Translations under genes and position numbers: made by a program
Origin: Microvirga sp.
GTDB taxonomy: Bacteria > Pseudomonadota > Alphaproteobacteria > Rhizobiales > Beijerinckiaceae
Assembly: GCF_014699075.1 (NCBI RefSeq)
Contig: NZ_JACXAB010000012.1
Span: 44,638 to 108,637, forward strand
Direction: 5' to 3'
Length of the DNA: 64,000 nucleotides
Shown here: piece by piece, positions 19,503 through 28,143 of the stretch
Layout: each line of letters begins with the position of its first letter
Position numbering within the stretch: the stretch's first letter is position 1
Notes under the pieces: generated by a model
What the model was told of the DNA's origin: nothing
Database searches by the model: none
What the model saw: the letters and a program-made list of their open reading frames with translations, nothing else

Positions 19503-20704
19503 TGCGGATATTTCTCACCCAGCAGGGATTTCGCCAAAAGGTACAGGGTGGACGGATAATAGAGGCTCGGCTCGAAGGTCCTCAGCGCTGCCGGAACGGG
19601 CGTTCCTTCGAGCGCACAGGCCAGAGCGGCTTGAAGAATGGCATAGCCCTGGTCCGTGAGCCGCTCCCGGATCTGACCGGTCACAACGTTGACCACGGCA
19701 ACGCCTTCGTTCTCCGCAGACCAGCGCTGCTTGAGGGCTCTCAGCCACTCCAAATCAGTCATCCCTGCTCTCAACAGGTAAAGCGGTATCCTTAAGGAGT
19801 TGTAACCAAACTCGGGCGGGAAGCCGTCTGCCGGTTTGGGCTGCAATCCGCTCTGAAGGGAGAGCCAGTCCGCCGGAAGCCGCACGCGGCCCGCGGTTGA
19901 CTGCTGAAGAAGCATCACCCCATCGCGCCAGACGCGGTTCCATTCGTATTCCGGCGCAAGCACCGCCATCACGGGGAAAGCCTCGAAGACCCAGTAGGAG
20001 AGGTTGACCACCGGACCATCGGGACGGTCGCCCGCTCCGAAACCGTCAGCGCCTGGCAGAAGCACGAGGGAGCGACCGCTGCGACCAAGGGTGTTCTTGC
20101 CGATCGCCCTGGCGATTTTCTGCGCGGCGGTGGTGTAACGGGGCTCCTGCCAGACTTCTGCAGCCTTTGCCAGCGCATAGGCGATGAGAAGATCGCCATC
20201 GGTGGCGTTGTTGCGGTCCGTCACCCTGGGCTTTGCGCCGGGATCCCACTTCCACACCGCCAGGCCGTCGTCACGAATGAGGAGTTCGGTGAAGGTGAAG
20301 CTCAAGATCTGCTCGAAGGAGCGTCGGTCGGACGCCGCCAAGGCGAGGAGGAGGCCGTATCCCTGCCCCTCGCTGTGGCTGATATTGCCGTTGGCCGTAT
20401 CGACCACGCGGCCGCTGTCTTCGACGAAGCGGGAGCGGTAGGCCTCCCAATCCGCCGACGAAATGGTACCGGCAATCTTCAGCGGCTGCACGGAGAGGCT
20501 CTGGGAGGATGCCATCGATGTCATGACGAGGGAGATCATGGCGAGGAGCCATGGCAGAAGCGATGCGCGCCTGGCACATCGTGCAGAAAAGGGGTCCCGG
20601 TTTTCTGCGCTAAACGATGCGCTATTAAACAGATTGAGCATCGGATGGATCCCAAAAATGGTGTCCACTTTTGGGTCCGATGCTCTGGGCACCTGCCGCG
20701 TCAT
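19478..20704 (-). CDS. bcsZ: Cellulose-operon endoglucanase BcsZ (GH8)
   Basis: This is a periplasmic glycoside hydrolase family 8 enzyme that trims glucan during cellulose export. Recognisable family segments are AYRSRFVEDSGRVVDTANGN followed by SEGQGYGLLLAL (the Glu in SEGQG is the general acid), WKWDP, NNATDGDLLIAYAL (catalytic region Asp), and NLSYWVFEAFPVMA. A hydrophobic signal segment (SLLPWLLAMISLVMTSMASS) precedes the mature part. The start is uncertain. ATG at 20704 overlaps the bcsB stop as ATGA, but the roughly 40 codons before the signal peptide are encoded by a dispersed palindromic repeat (20573-20685); ATG at 20641 is another choice. The repeat seems to have supplied or displaced the native start. 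Confidence 0.88.
   Translation of the reverse strand: MTRQVPRASDPKVDTIFGIHPMLNLFNSASFSAENRDPFSARCARRASLLPWLLAMISLVMTSMASSQSLSVQPLKIAGTISSADWEAYRSRFVEDSGRVVDTANGNISHSEGQGYGLLLALAASDRRSFEQILSFTFTELLIRDDGLAVWKWDPGAKPRVTDRNNATDGDLLIAYALAKAAEVWQEPRYTTAAQKIARAIGKNTLGRSGRSLVLLPGADGFGAGDRPDGPVVNLSYWVFEAFPVMAVLAPEYEWNRVWRDGVMLLQQSTAGRVRLPADWLSLQSGLQPKPADGFPPEFGYNSLRIPLYLLRAGMTDLEWLRALKQRWSAENEGVAVVNVVTGQIRERLTDQGYAILQAALACALEGTPVPAALRTFEPSLYYPSTLYLLAKSLLGEKYPQCVSSAAP
20573..20685. repeat. Composite palindromic repeat, copy 1
   Basis: Two adjacent imperfect palindromes. One spans 20573-20622 with arms containing CAGAAAA/TTTTCTG and ends related to ATCGT/ACGATGCGC. The other spans 20637-20685, from GAGCATCGGA and CCCAAAA to TTTTGGG and TCCGATGCTC. 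A related composite with both parts in the reverse order lies at 40936-41069. The copy falls between bcsB and the signal peptide of bcsZ, within an open frame. Such elements resemble the short dispersed palindromes common in rhizobial and methylobacterial genomes. Confidence 0.75.
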
Positions 20705-23265
20705 GAACGTCGTCCCAGCCTGCTCAGGAGCAAGGCGGTGGCGACGCCAAGGAACGTGCAGCATGCCAACATGACAAGAGCATATTGGAGGATGTTGGCG
20801 GACATCCAGTTCGCTGCGACAAGGCGAAGATTCGTCAGCGAAGGCGGCTGGGTCTGCACAAAGCGATAATCGCTGATGGGCTCCACCTGCAGCTTCATCT
20901 CCCTCGGCTCCAGAGCGATGGCGCGCCCCGAGACCTGGGACCAGAGCAGGGGATTGGACAGACGGGCCATCTCGTCCGCCAGCGCACGATCGGTGCGGGC
21001 CGTCACCAGGGTCCAGACTCCGGCTCCCTCACTGCGGCTCTGCGCCATGAGAAGGGATGCGCGCTGCGGCGGTTCGTAGGGCGCATCGGTCCGCTCTTCC
21101 AGCTTCAACGACGAGAGAGAGAGGCTGAAGGTCTTTTCCAGCCAGTCCTGCACGGAGCCGATGGTCTGCTGAACGATGCCGCGGCGCTGGAACGTGTCCG
21201 ACCAGCGCCTGCGGACCTCGTCTGTCGAGGCCGTGGCCGTGCGGTCGGGCGAAGCCTGGCTCAAAGGCATGGTGAAATCCGCGCTTGCCGTCTGTGACGC
21301 TCCTTTGTCTGCGACCGGCGTCGACGGCCACATCATGCGCAGGTGCTCCGTCACTCTCACGCGGTCGAGCATGCCGGGCGGGATCTGGTCGACGGCGCCG
21401 ATGAACAGCACGGAGTCATCCTCGGCGGAGGCCGCATTGGCGAACTGCGCCTGCACCGGCCGGCCGGCGTTGCGGGCCATGCGGGCCAGCAGGGTTCCGG
21501 CAGCGGACAGGTTCAGCGCGTCCGGACGCGCAAGGACGACGGTGGTGGGGAGGTCTTCGTCCGAGAAACGGCCGGCTCCGAGAACCGCCAGATCGGGCAG
21601 GCGTCCGATCCGGCCGAATTTCGGGAATTCCAGGGTGGTGGTGTCGAACAGAACGAAGCGCTTCGTCTCAGATAGGGTTTCCCCCGGTGCGCAGCGGGCG
21701 TCTGCGTCCGTCATCAGGGCCGCCTCGATGGTGACGCGGTTGAACCCGGACTTGAAATTCTTGAGTGGGACTCGGACGGTATGCCGCCGGACGATGTCTC
21801 CCTGCGTGGTGATCGTCATCTGCGTGCTGATCTGGCCGTTGACGAACACGTTCACATGACTGCCGGGCCGGACCGCGGACGTATAGGCTGCATCGAGATG
21901 CAGGATCGCTTCTCCATACTCGGTGGCATAGAAGTCCGAGGGAAGATTGATGGCGAGATCCGCCTTCAGGCGCCGACCGGAAAACTCCTGCGTCGGCACG
22001 CCCAGATCCGCAAAGCGGAAGGTCTGATCGCCGAATGCCGTAGGAACCTCGGGCCAATGCCAGGAGGCGGTGTCGATGATCCCGCGCTCGGCATTGAGAG
22101 GGTTGAGGGTCTGCGTTCGGACGATCCCGATTGCCGTGTCGAGATCCTGCCAGGTGGGTCCTGCCACCACCAGTGTTGAGCCGATGGAACCGGGCTCCTG
22201 CATCATCATGGTCAGCGGCTGCACTGAAGCGGCGTCCGGAATGCCGGGCACAAGGCCGCGCAGCTCGCTGGCCAAGCCCATAGCGACCTTGATGGTCCCG
22301 ACAGGCGAGGGGCCCGGATCGGATTCCATCACCTGGATCACGGGATGGGCATAGCGTCCGCGCAGGGCAACCGTCTGCGCAAGACGCAGCAGCCGATCGC
22401 GGATCTCCGGCCGGTAGATCTTGGGGGCAACCACCCGGATCGTGGTGACGCCGGTGCTGTCGACTCCCACGGCGGGCAGATCGTCCAGGCCACGCAGGGT
22501 CTTCGTCGCCCCTTCGGCGAAGATGAGGCGCGTGGATGCCGAGTCCACATCGGTCCAGAGTTCATAGGTCGCCGCAATGGTGCAGTCCGTCCGGTGACGC
22601 TGAAGGGTCTCCATGCGGATAATGTTCTGCCCCGGACGCAGAAGGCCGGGACGGATCGACGATGTCACGCGCTTGATGTCGTTCGACGAGGCGATCGGCG
22701 TGTCGAGCACGGATTCACCGTTGATCGCGATCCTCAGGCGAGAGCCCTCGGGCATGACCACGACCGCGTTCTTGTATCCCATGGAGAAGGTCGCGCCGCT
22801 TGCGGCCTCGTCCTGCGTGAGATGGAAGGTCCAGGACCGGGCGTCCGTCTCACCCTCAAAACGGAGCGTCTCGAAGGGAAGAATCGGCCGCTCGATCCGC
22901 GCGACGTTGCGCACCGGTAGAGCATTGGTGACGACCGGCGCACGGACGGGCGAAGGAGCGTTTCCAACGGCTCCTGCCGAGGGCGCTGTATTGCGCGGTC
23001 CCATGCTGAAGGGCGCGGCTGTGCCGGCTGGGGATGCCGGCTGCGGATCTACCGGTCGGGGAGACGGCGCTGCAGCCGGTGGCGAGCCGGGCTGGCGCAT
23101 GTCGAAGGGCCCGGCAGGTGCGGCCTGATTGGGCGCAGGCGCAGGGCTTGTCTGCGGCGCTCTCGCGCTGCCGGGTGCCATGTTGAATGGCGCCGCCTGG
23201 GCGAGGGCGTTTGGTGCACCGATCGCTTGCAGCCCTAGCAGGAAGGGGATCAGAACGCGGCGCAC
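20701..23265 (-). CDS. bcsB: Cellulose synthase regulatory subunit BcsB
   Basis: This is the periplasmic, membrane-anchored partner of BcsA, 854 residues. It has a signal peptide (MRRVLIPFLLGLQAIGAPNA), a proline-rich N-terminal linker in which an APFxM-type motif recurs three times (near residues 25, 53 and 84), then alternating carbohydrate-binding and ferredoxin-like domains. A C-terminal anchor helix (YALVMLACCTFLGVATALLL) ends in SRLGRRS. The segment DCTIAATYELWTDVDSASTR is typical BcsB. The start is GTG with AGAGGTG upstream, 9 bases after bcsA. It completes the channel and passes the glucan through the periplasm. Confidence 0.92.
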   Translation of the reverse strand: MRRVLIPFLLGLQAIGAPNALAQAAPFNMAPGSARAPQTSPAPAPNQAAPAGPFDMRQPGSPPAAAPSPRPVDPQPASPAGTAAPFSMGPRNTAPSAGAVGNAPSPVRAPVVTNALPVRNVARIERPILPFETLRFEGETDARSWTFHLTQDEAASGATFSMGYKNAVVVMPEGSRLRIAINGESVLDTPIASSNDIKRVTSSIRPGLLRPGQNIIRMETLQRHRTDCTIAATYELWTDVDSASTRLIFAEGATKTLRGLDDLPAVGVDSTGVTTIRVVAPKIYRPEIRDRLLRLAQTVALRGRYAHPVIQVMESDPGPSPVGTIKVAMGLASELRGLVPGIPDAASVQPLTMMMQEPGSIGSTLVVAGPTWQDLDTAIGIVRTQTLNPLNAERGIIDTASWHWPEVPTAFGDQTFRFADLGVPTQEFSGRRLKADLAINLPSDFYATEYGEAILHLDAAYTSAVRPGSHVNVFVNGQISTQMTITTQGDIVRRHTVRVPLKNFKSGFNRVTIEAALMTDADARCAPGETLSETKRFVLFDTTTLEFPKFGRIGRLPDLAVLGAGRFSDEDLPTTVVLARPDALNLSAAGTLLARMARNAGRPVQAQFANAASAEDDSVLFIGAVDQIPPGMLDRVRVTEHLRMMWPSTPVADKGASQTASADFTMPLSQASPDRTATASTDEVRRRWSDTFQRRGIVQQTIGSVQDWLEKTFSLSLSSLKLEERTDAPYEPPQRASLLMAQSRSEGAGVWTLVTARTDRALADEMARLSNPLLWSQVSGRAIALEPREMKLQVEPISDYRFVQTQPPSLTNLRLVAANWMSANILQYALVMLACCTFLGVATALLLSRLGRRS

Positions 23266-23274
23266 GACACACCT

Positions 23275-25470
23275 CTACTTGACGGCTGCGACTACGGACG
23301 GAGCCGGTGGGGAGGAGCGGCCGATCCGCTGCAGTCCCAGGAAGTAGGAGAGGCCCCGGCCGGTCTGATAGAACGCAACCATGAAGAACCAGAGCGTTCC
23401 GCGCAGCACGCCGATGTCGTAGTGGCGATTCTTTTGGAACTCGCTCCACTGATCCGCATTGGCGAACACGAGGTCTGCGATCATCTTCCGGTGCTCGGCC
23501 TTCTCGATCATGAAGCGGCATCCCAGCAGCAGCCCATCGTCATCCATGCCGACCTTGCGGATCTCCACCGGCAGATGCTGGATGGGAAGGTTGGCGAAGG
23601 GCTGGAACTCGATGGTGCCTGCGGCTCCCTTCTTCAGTCTGGGCTCGACGGATGGCGGCACGTGAACCCTCGCGCCGCCGACCGACACGTCCCGCAGGAC
23701 AGCATCGATGATCTCGTCGCCCATCACAAAGCGGCAGGGGCGCTCGACGCGGACCCGGTGGCTCTGGCGGCGCGTCGCACGCTCCGACACGACGCCCAGG
23801 GCGCAGCCCGCAATGATCAGGTTGAGGATGTTCCAGGCTCCCGTGACAAGGGTCAGGTCCGCCTTGTAGGGCTCAGCCCAGACCCGCACTCCCGTCGCCA
23901 CGACACCGAGGAGCAGGATGCCGAAGATGATGAAATAGGGGGTGCCCAATTCCGAGACCCGGCTCTCGTCCATGGTCTCGTTCTTGGACGTGACCTTGAA
24001 TGTGGGCTTGCTCGGATTGGCGATCACCGACAGGACGGCGGGCAGAAGATAGATCGTCTGAACGTATTCGTAGAGATCCGAAATCCACGGCCAGCGATAG
24101 CGGCCATAGAGATAGTTCTGCATCATGAAGTTCACCATCATGTAGGTGAACGTATAGGCGAAGAACTCGCCTCCGGACGCAGTGAAGATCTCCAGCGAGA
24201 AGAAAAGATAGCAGAGCGGCGAAACGAGGAAGCAGAACCGCGAGAACGGGAACAGCCAGAACATGCTGCTCGACATGTAGCACAGGCGCTGCGACAGCTT
24301 CAGACCGCGCTTGAAGGGCGGGAACTTGTAGCGCAGGATCTGCATCATGCCCTGTGCCCAGCGCGAGCGCTGGCCGATGAAGCTGGCGAAGCTGTCCGGC
24401 TGCAGGCCCGCAATCAGGGGCTTGTCCACATAGGCGCTCTTCCAGCCCCGGGAATGGAGCTCAAGGGCGGTTTCGCAGTCTTCCGTGATGCTGACGCCGC
24501 TGAAGCCGTTGGTCTCCTGAAGCGCTTCGCGCCGGAGAACGGCGGCCGAGCCGCAGAAGAAGGAGGCATCCCACTTATCAAGGCCGCGCTGGATAACGCC
24601 GTAGAACATCTCGTTCTCCGACGGCATGGTCTGGAACGTGCCGAGATTGCGCTCAAGCGGATCGGGATTGATGAAGAAGTGGGGCGTCTGGACGAGAAAC
24701 AGGTTCTTGTCCGATGTGAAGTACCCGACGGTCTCGGCTAGGAAGTTCCGGGCCGGGGCATGGTCGGCATCGAAGACCGCCACCAGATCGCCCGTGGAAT
24801 GCTCGAGGCCGTTATTGAGATTGCCTGCCTTGGCGTGCAGGTTGCGGGCGCGGGTCAAGTAGCGGACATCGAGCGCGGCGCACAGGGCCTGCAACTCCGC
24901 GCGGCGTTCCCGGGCCTGCAGCGCCGCAAGTGCATTCTGCGAGCTGCATTTCTCGTCCGTGCCGCCATCGTCCAGAAGCCAGACTGTCAGCTTGTCCTCC
25001 GGATAGGTCATTGCCTTGGCGGCCGCCAGCGTGGTCGCAAGGAGATCGGCTCCCTCGTTGTAGCTCGGGACGAAGACATCGACGGTGGGCAGGTTGTGCG
25101 GGTCGATCTGGGGCGCCTTGCGCGAGGGCATCGGGCTGGAGACCACGAAGAGGCTCAAGAACAGCATCATGACGCTGTACATCTCGGCCAGGTACAGCAG
25201 GAAGCCGGGGATGAAGTTCGCCACTTCCGTGATCGGCGGGATGGTGCTGGTGGTCCGCCAGAACACATAACGCAGGACAATCGCAGTGCCCAAAGCCAGG
25301 GCGATCTGGCGCCAGATGCCTTGCGCCCGGAAGAACTTGATGATGATCATGCAGGCCACGACAGTGAGGCCTGCCACGAGGTGCGCCTGAAGACTGATGG
25401 GAAGAACGACAAGCGAGACAATCAGGATCGCCGCCACTGCCCAAAGGGCCACGATAAGACCTGCTCGCAT
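23275..25470 (-). CDS. bcsA: Cellulose synthase catalytic subunit BcsA (UDP-forming)
   Basis: This enzyme polymerises UDP-glucose into beta-1,4-glucan and threads it through the inner membrane. The 731 residues contain four N-terminal helices, a GT2 domain with the D/D/TED/QxxRW set (WLLDDGGTD, VFDADHAPARNF, ITEDCETAL, QRSRWAQGM), further membrane helices, and a C-terminal PilZ domain (about 575-680). The c-di-GMP-binding residues there are RRQSHR and DVSVGG. The enzyme is therefore expected to be activated by c-di-GMP. It is the first gene of bcsA-bcsB-bcsZ-TPR and is preceded by an unusually AT-rich region. The catalytic and PilZ motifs all look intact. Confidence 0.96.
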   Translation of the reverse strand: MRAGLIVALWAVAAILIVSLVVLPISLQAHLVAGLTVVACMIIIKFFRAQGIWRQIALALGTAIVLRYVFWRTTSTIPPITEVANFIPGFLLYLAEMYSVMMLFLSLFVVSSPMPSRKAPQIDPHNLPTVDVFVPSYNEGADLLATTLAAAKAMTYPEDKLTVWLLDDGGTDEKCSSQNALAALQARERRAELQALCAALDVRYLTRARNLHAKAGNLNNGLEHSTGDLVAVFDADHAPARNFLAETVGYFTSDKNLFLVQTPHFFINPDPLERNLGTFQTMPSENEMFYGVIQRGLDKWDASFFCGSAAVLRREALQETNGFSGVSITEDCETALELHSRGWKSAYVDKPLIAGLQPDSFASFIGQRSRWAQGMMQILRYKFPPFKRGLKLSQRLCYMSSSMFWLFPFSRFCFLVSPLCYLFFSLEIFTASGGEFFAYTFTYMMVNFMMQNYLYGRYRWPWISDLYEYVQTIYLLPAVLSVIANPSKPTFKVTSKNETMDESRVSELGTPYFIIFGILLLGVVATGVRVWAEPYKADLTLVTGAWNILNLIIAGCALGVVSERATRRQSHRVRVERPCRFVMGDEIIDAVLRDVSVGGARVHVPPSVEPRLKKGAAGTIEFQPFANLPIQHLPVEIRKVGMDDDGLLLGCRFMIEKAEHRKMIADLVFANADQWSEFQKNRHYDIGVLRGTLWFFMVAFYQTGRGLSYFLGLQRIGRSSPPAPSVVAAVK

Positions 25471-25539
25471 TTGTCCGGATTCTCGGCCTGAGTGTTCGCG
25501 TGAGAGAGTGCACGCTTAGTTCAACACTGGGGGCAGGTC

Positions 25540-25633
25540 TATTAATATATCTCTATCGTTGCTTAGGCCTATTGTCACATCGATAAATAAAATTTTATAT
25601 AACGTTATTACATAAAACAATATAGACTTGGCT
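25540..25633. promoter_or_regulatory. AT-rich control region upstream of bcsA
   Basis: This stretch between bcsN and bcsA is strikingly AT-rich compared with the rest of the window. It contains several short palindromes (for example TAACGTTA) and multiple TATA-like hexamers on the minus strand. It is the likely promoter and regulator-binding region for the cellulose synthase genes. I cannot pick one promoter with confidence. Confidence 0.5.
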
Positions 25634-26608
25634 TTACTCAGCCGGGGGAGGCGGCACCACAGGATATCCCCCCAGCGGAGGTGTGTTCAGTGGCGCAGGC
25701 GTGCCAGGGCCAGCGGGCACGACCGTATCCTTGTCGATGAGGCGCCCCGATGCCTCATCTGGGGGAGGCGCGCGGCGGCTTTCCGACGACAGGGCGCGCC
25801 GGCGGATGACGGTGGCGTCCTCCCTCCTGTCGAGGCCCAGGGGGTACATCGGCGCACCGGTTTGCCCGAAACCGGCAGGCGGCGATGGCGGATCGCCGTA
25901 GGGATTCCAGGATTCCTGATGGTAATAGGCGGCAATCGTGTAGCCGTACATGACCCGCAGCAGCTGGTCGACATTGGCATCGGCGTCGCAAAGGCGCAGG
26001 CGAACCGAGATCGCTCCCCCGGGCACCAGAACGGCGGGCTTGTCGGGTTCGATCTGCTGCCAGGCGTAAAGGCAAAGATCGCCCCGAGAGGAGCGCCCCG
26101 TCGCAAAGCCGAAGGGGCCGAACTTGTTCTGGACGTAGACGAGAGACGTCTCCATCGTGACGCCGGGGATCCGCTCCTCCATCTCCCGCTCGATCCGGTC
26201 CGGGGTCAGAGGAGGCAGGGAGAGTGTCTCCGGGATCTCCATGTTGCTCGCGGTATTGTTGAGCAGGCTGACATAGAAGGCGTTCTGCCCGCTTGTCAGC
26301 GAGGCTGTCGATAGGGCGATCTCCTGCGAGATCCCGTTCTGGTAGGTCTGCTGCAGAACAGCCACGACGGAGGGCCCTCCCGGCGGAGGGACGATGATCG
26401 CGCGGGTTGCCGGCACTTCGGAATTCAGGGCGGCGTAACCGAGATCCGAGCGGCCTGCGCAGGCGGCAACGGTCAGCAGCGCTGCCGCGGCGGTGAGCCA
26501 CTTCAGGAGCTTGCCATAGCCGCCTGCATGCCGATGGTCACAGGCGATGCAGGCCTCGGGCGTCGGGGCGCCGAAGTGCATCTGAGTCCTGTGCGTTGAG
26601 GCGATCAT
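25634..26608 (-). CDS. bcsN: Cellulose biosynthesis protein BcsN (lipoprotein)
   Basis: This is a 324-residue protein that looks like the alphaproteobacterial cellulose accessory protein BcsN. A basic N-region and hydrophobic segment end in a lipobox (LLTVAAC, Cys50), so it is probably anchored to a membrane as a lipoprotein. The middle part has the BcsN-like run DLGYAALNSEVPATRAIIVP and VLQQTYQNGISQEIALST. The C-terminal 80 residues are Pro-rich and probably disordered. It lies upstream of bcsA on the same strand, separated by the AT-rich region. The N-region before the hydrophobic helix is long; a start at an internal ATG (residue 10) is possible. Its molecular role is not established. Confidence 0.8.
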   Translation of the reverse strand: MIASTHRTQMHFGAPTPEACIACDHRHAGGYGKLLKWLTAAAALLTVAACAGRSDLGYAALNSEVPATRAIIVPPPGGPSVVAVLQQTYQNGISQEIALSTASLTSGQNAFYVSLLNNTASNMEIPETLSLPPLTPDRIEREMEERIPGVTMETSLVYVQNKFGPFGFATGRSSRGDLCLYAWQQIEPDKPAVLVPGGAISVRLRLCDADANVDQLLRVMYGYTIAAYYHQESWNPYGDPPSPPAGFGQTGAPMYPLGLDRREDATVIRRRALSSESRRAPPPDEASGRLIDKDTVVPAGPGTPAPLNTPPLGGYPVVPPPPAE

Positions 26609-26956
26609 GCGGAACGTGAAAACTCTATTAGCTGGTCAGCCGAGAAGAGGCTTGCTCATTGAAGGGATGCCCCTGGAGCGGATGGGCCCATTCAGCCGGA
26701 TGGTTTAACCAGCTATGACCATTCATGGTTAACGAACAGTAAGCATCGGCTTAGGGGCGGATTTTAATCCGGCCCGGATGGGTGCTTCGCCTTGACCTCC
26801 CGGCCGGACGGCATACAAACGGCGAACCGCTTTCAGGCATGATTGGCTCTGAGGCGCCTCCCGAGTCTCCCGATGACATTGCTTGGCCTGTCTGATGGAC
26901 CGGGCAGGCCGATTTTCGGTTCCGGCCCTTGGGCCGGTTTGAAGAAAGCCTTTTCG
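26609..26956. promoter_or_regulatory. Divergent intergenic region with an inverted repeat
   Basis: About 350 bases between bcsN (minus) and the exporter remnant (plus). The main visible structure is an inverted repeat TTAACCA (26705-26711), 14-base spacer, TGGTTAA (26726-26732), possibly an operator for either neighbour. A weak GGATT/AATCC hairpin follows near 26761. The frame of the exporter is open back to an ATG at 26843, but family comparison favours the start at 26957. Confidence 0.35.
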
Positions 26957-28143
26957 ATGCAATCCGCCTTTTTGCGCAACGCGCTTGTCCTCGGCATGCT
27001 CTCCGCCGTGGGGCCGTTCGCCATCGACATGTACCTGCCTGCCTTTCCGGCAATCGCCCGGGAGTATCAGGTCGATGTGAGCGGCGTGCAGATGAGCCTC
27101 ATGAGCTTCTTCCTGGCCGTTGCCCTTTGCCAGAGCGTGTATGGGCCGCTCTCCGACCGGTTCGGACGCAAGCCGCCGCTCTATGCCGGGTTAGGATTGT
27201 TCGCACTGGCCAGCATCGGCTGCAGCTTCGCGCCGAATGTCGAGACCCTGATCGCCTTCCGCTTCCTGCAGGGCGTCGGCTCCTGCGCGGCCATGGTGAT
27301 CCCCCGGGCGATCATCCGCGATCTGCACACCGGACACGAGGCAGCCCGCTTGATGGCGACAAGCATGCTGGTCTTCAGCGTCTCCCCGATCCTGGCGCCG
27401 CTGGCTGGAAGCGCCCTGACCGCATTCTTCAGCTGGCGCGTAATCTTCTGGGCCATCGCGCTCATCGGCCTGGGCGGCCTTGCCGTCGTGCTCTTCCTGT
27501 TGCCTGAAACCCACAAGCCGGATGAGGGCAAGGGAGGCATCGCTCAGGCTTTCCGGACTTATGGCAGCCTGCTGAGGGACCGGCGCTTTCTTGGCCTCGC
27601 CTTCATCGGCGGGTTCAGCAGGCGAGCTTCTTCGCCTATCTCGCCGGCTCCTCGGTGATCTTCATCGAGCATTTCGGCATGACGCCCTCGGCCTACAGCA
27701 TGATCTTTGCGTCGAACGCCATTGCGTTCATCGGCAGCGCCCAGTTCAACAGCACCCTCATGCGCCGCTTCGGCGCCGAGCGCGTGGTGCGGATCGCGAT
27801 TTCCTGCTTCGCCAGCTTCGTGACGCTGCTCTTCCTGTTGACCGTCTCCGGCGTCGACAACGCGTTCGTCCTGTGGGGCCTTCTGTTCGTATCGTTCGGC
27901 TGTCTCGGCTTCGTCATTCCGTCCACGGCGGTGCTCGCCCTTGAGGAACAAGGCGCCGTGGCCGGCACGGCCTCGGCCCTCATGGGCACCCTGCAGCTCG
28001 GCACGGGTGCCATAATCATCGCGCTGGTCAGCGCCCTCTATGACGGCACGTCCGTCTCGATGGTCAGCGCCATCTACTTCTGTGCCCTCGTGGCGCTCAC
28101 CTTGAGCTTCCGGACGATGAAGCCGAAGCGTCTCTATCCCTGA
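26957..28143 (+). pseudogene. Bcr/CflA-type MFS drug exporter, broken by a one-base deletion
   Basis: The first part (MQSAFLRNALVLGMLSAVGP, FAIDMYLPAFPAIA) is the standard Bcr/CflA beginning, with the MFS motif GPLSDRFGRKP. The frame fails near 27618: FIGGFS is followed by RRASSPIS instead of the expected QASFFAYLAGSS. That sequence appears in the next frame and continues without a stop to TGA at 28141-28143 (SVIFIEHFGM to MKPKRLYP). One missing base in TTCAGC(C)AGGCGAGC would explain it. The two halves together would give about 395 residues and 12 helices, the normal size. A sequencing or assembly error is as likely as a real mutation. The end overlaps the convergent lysR gene by 10 bases. 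Confidence 0.8.
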
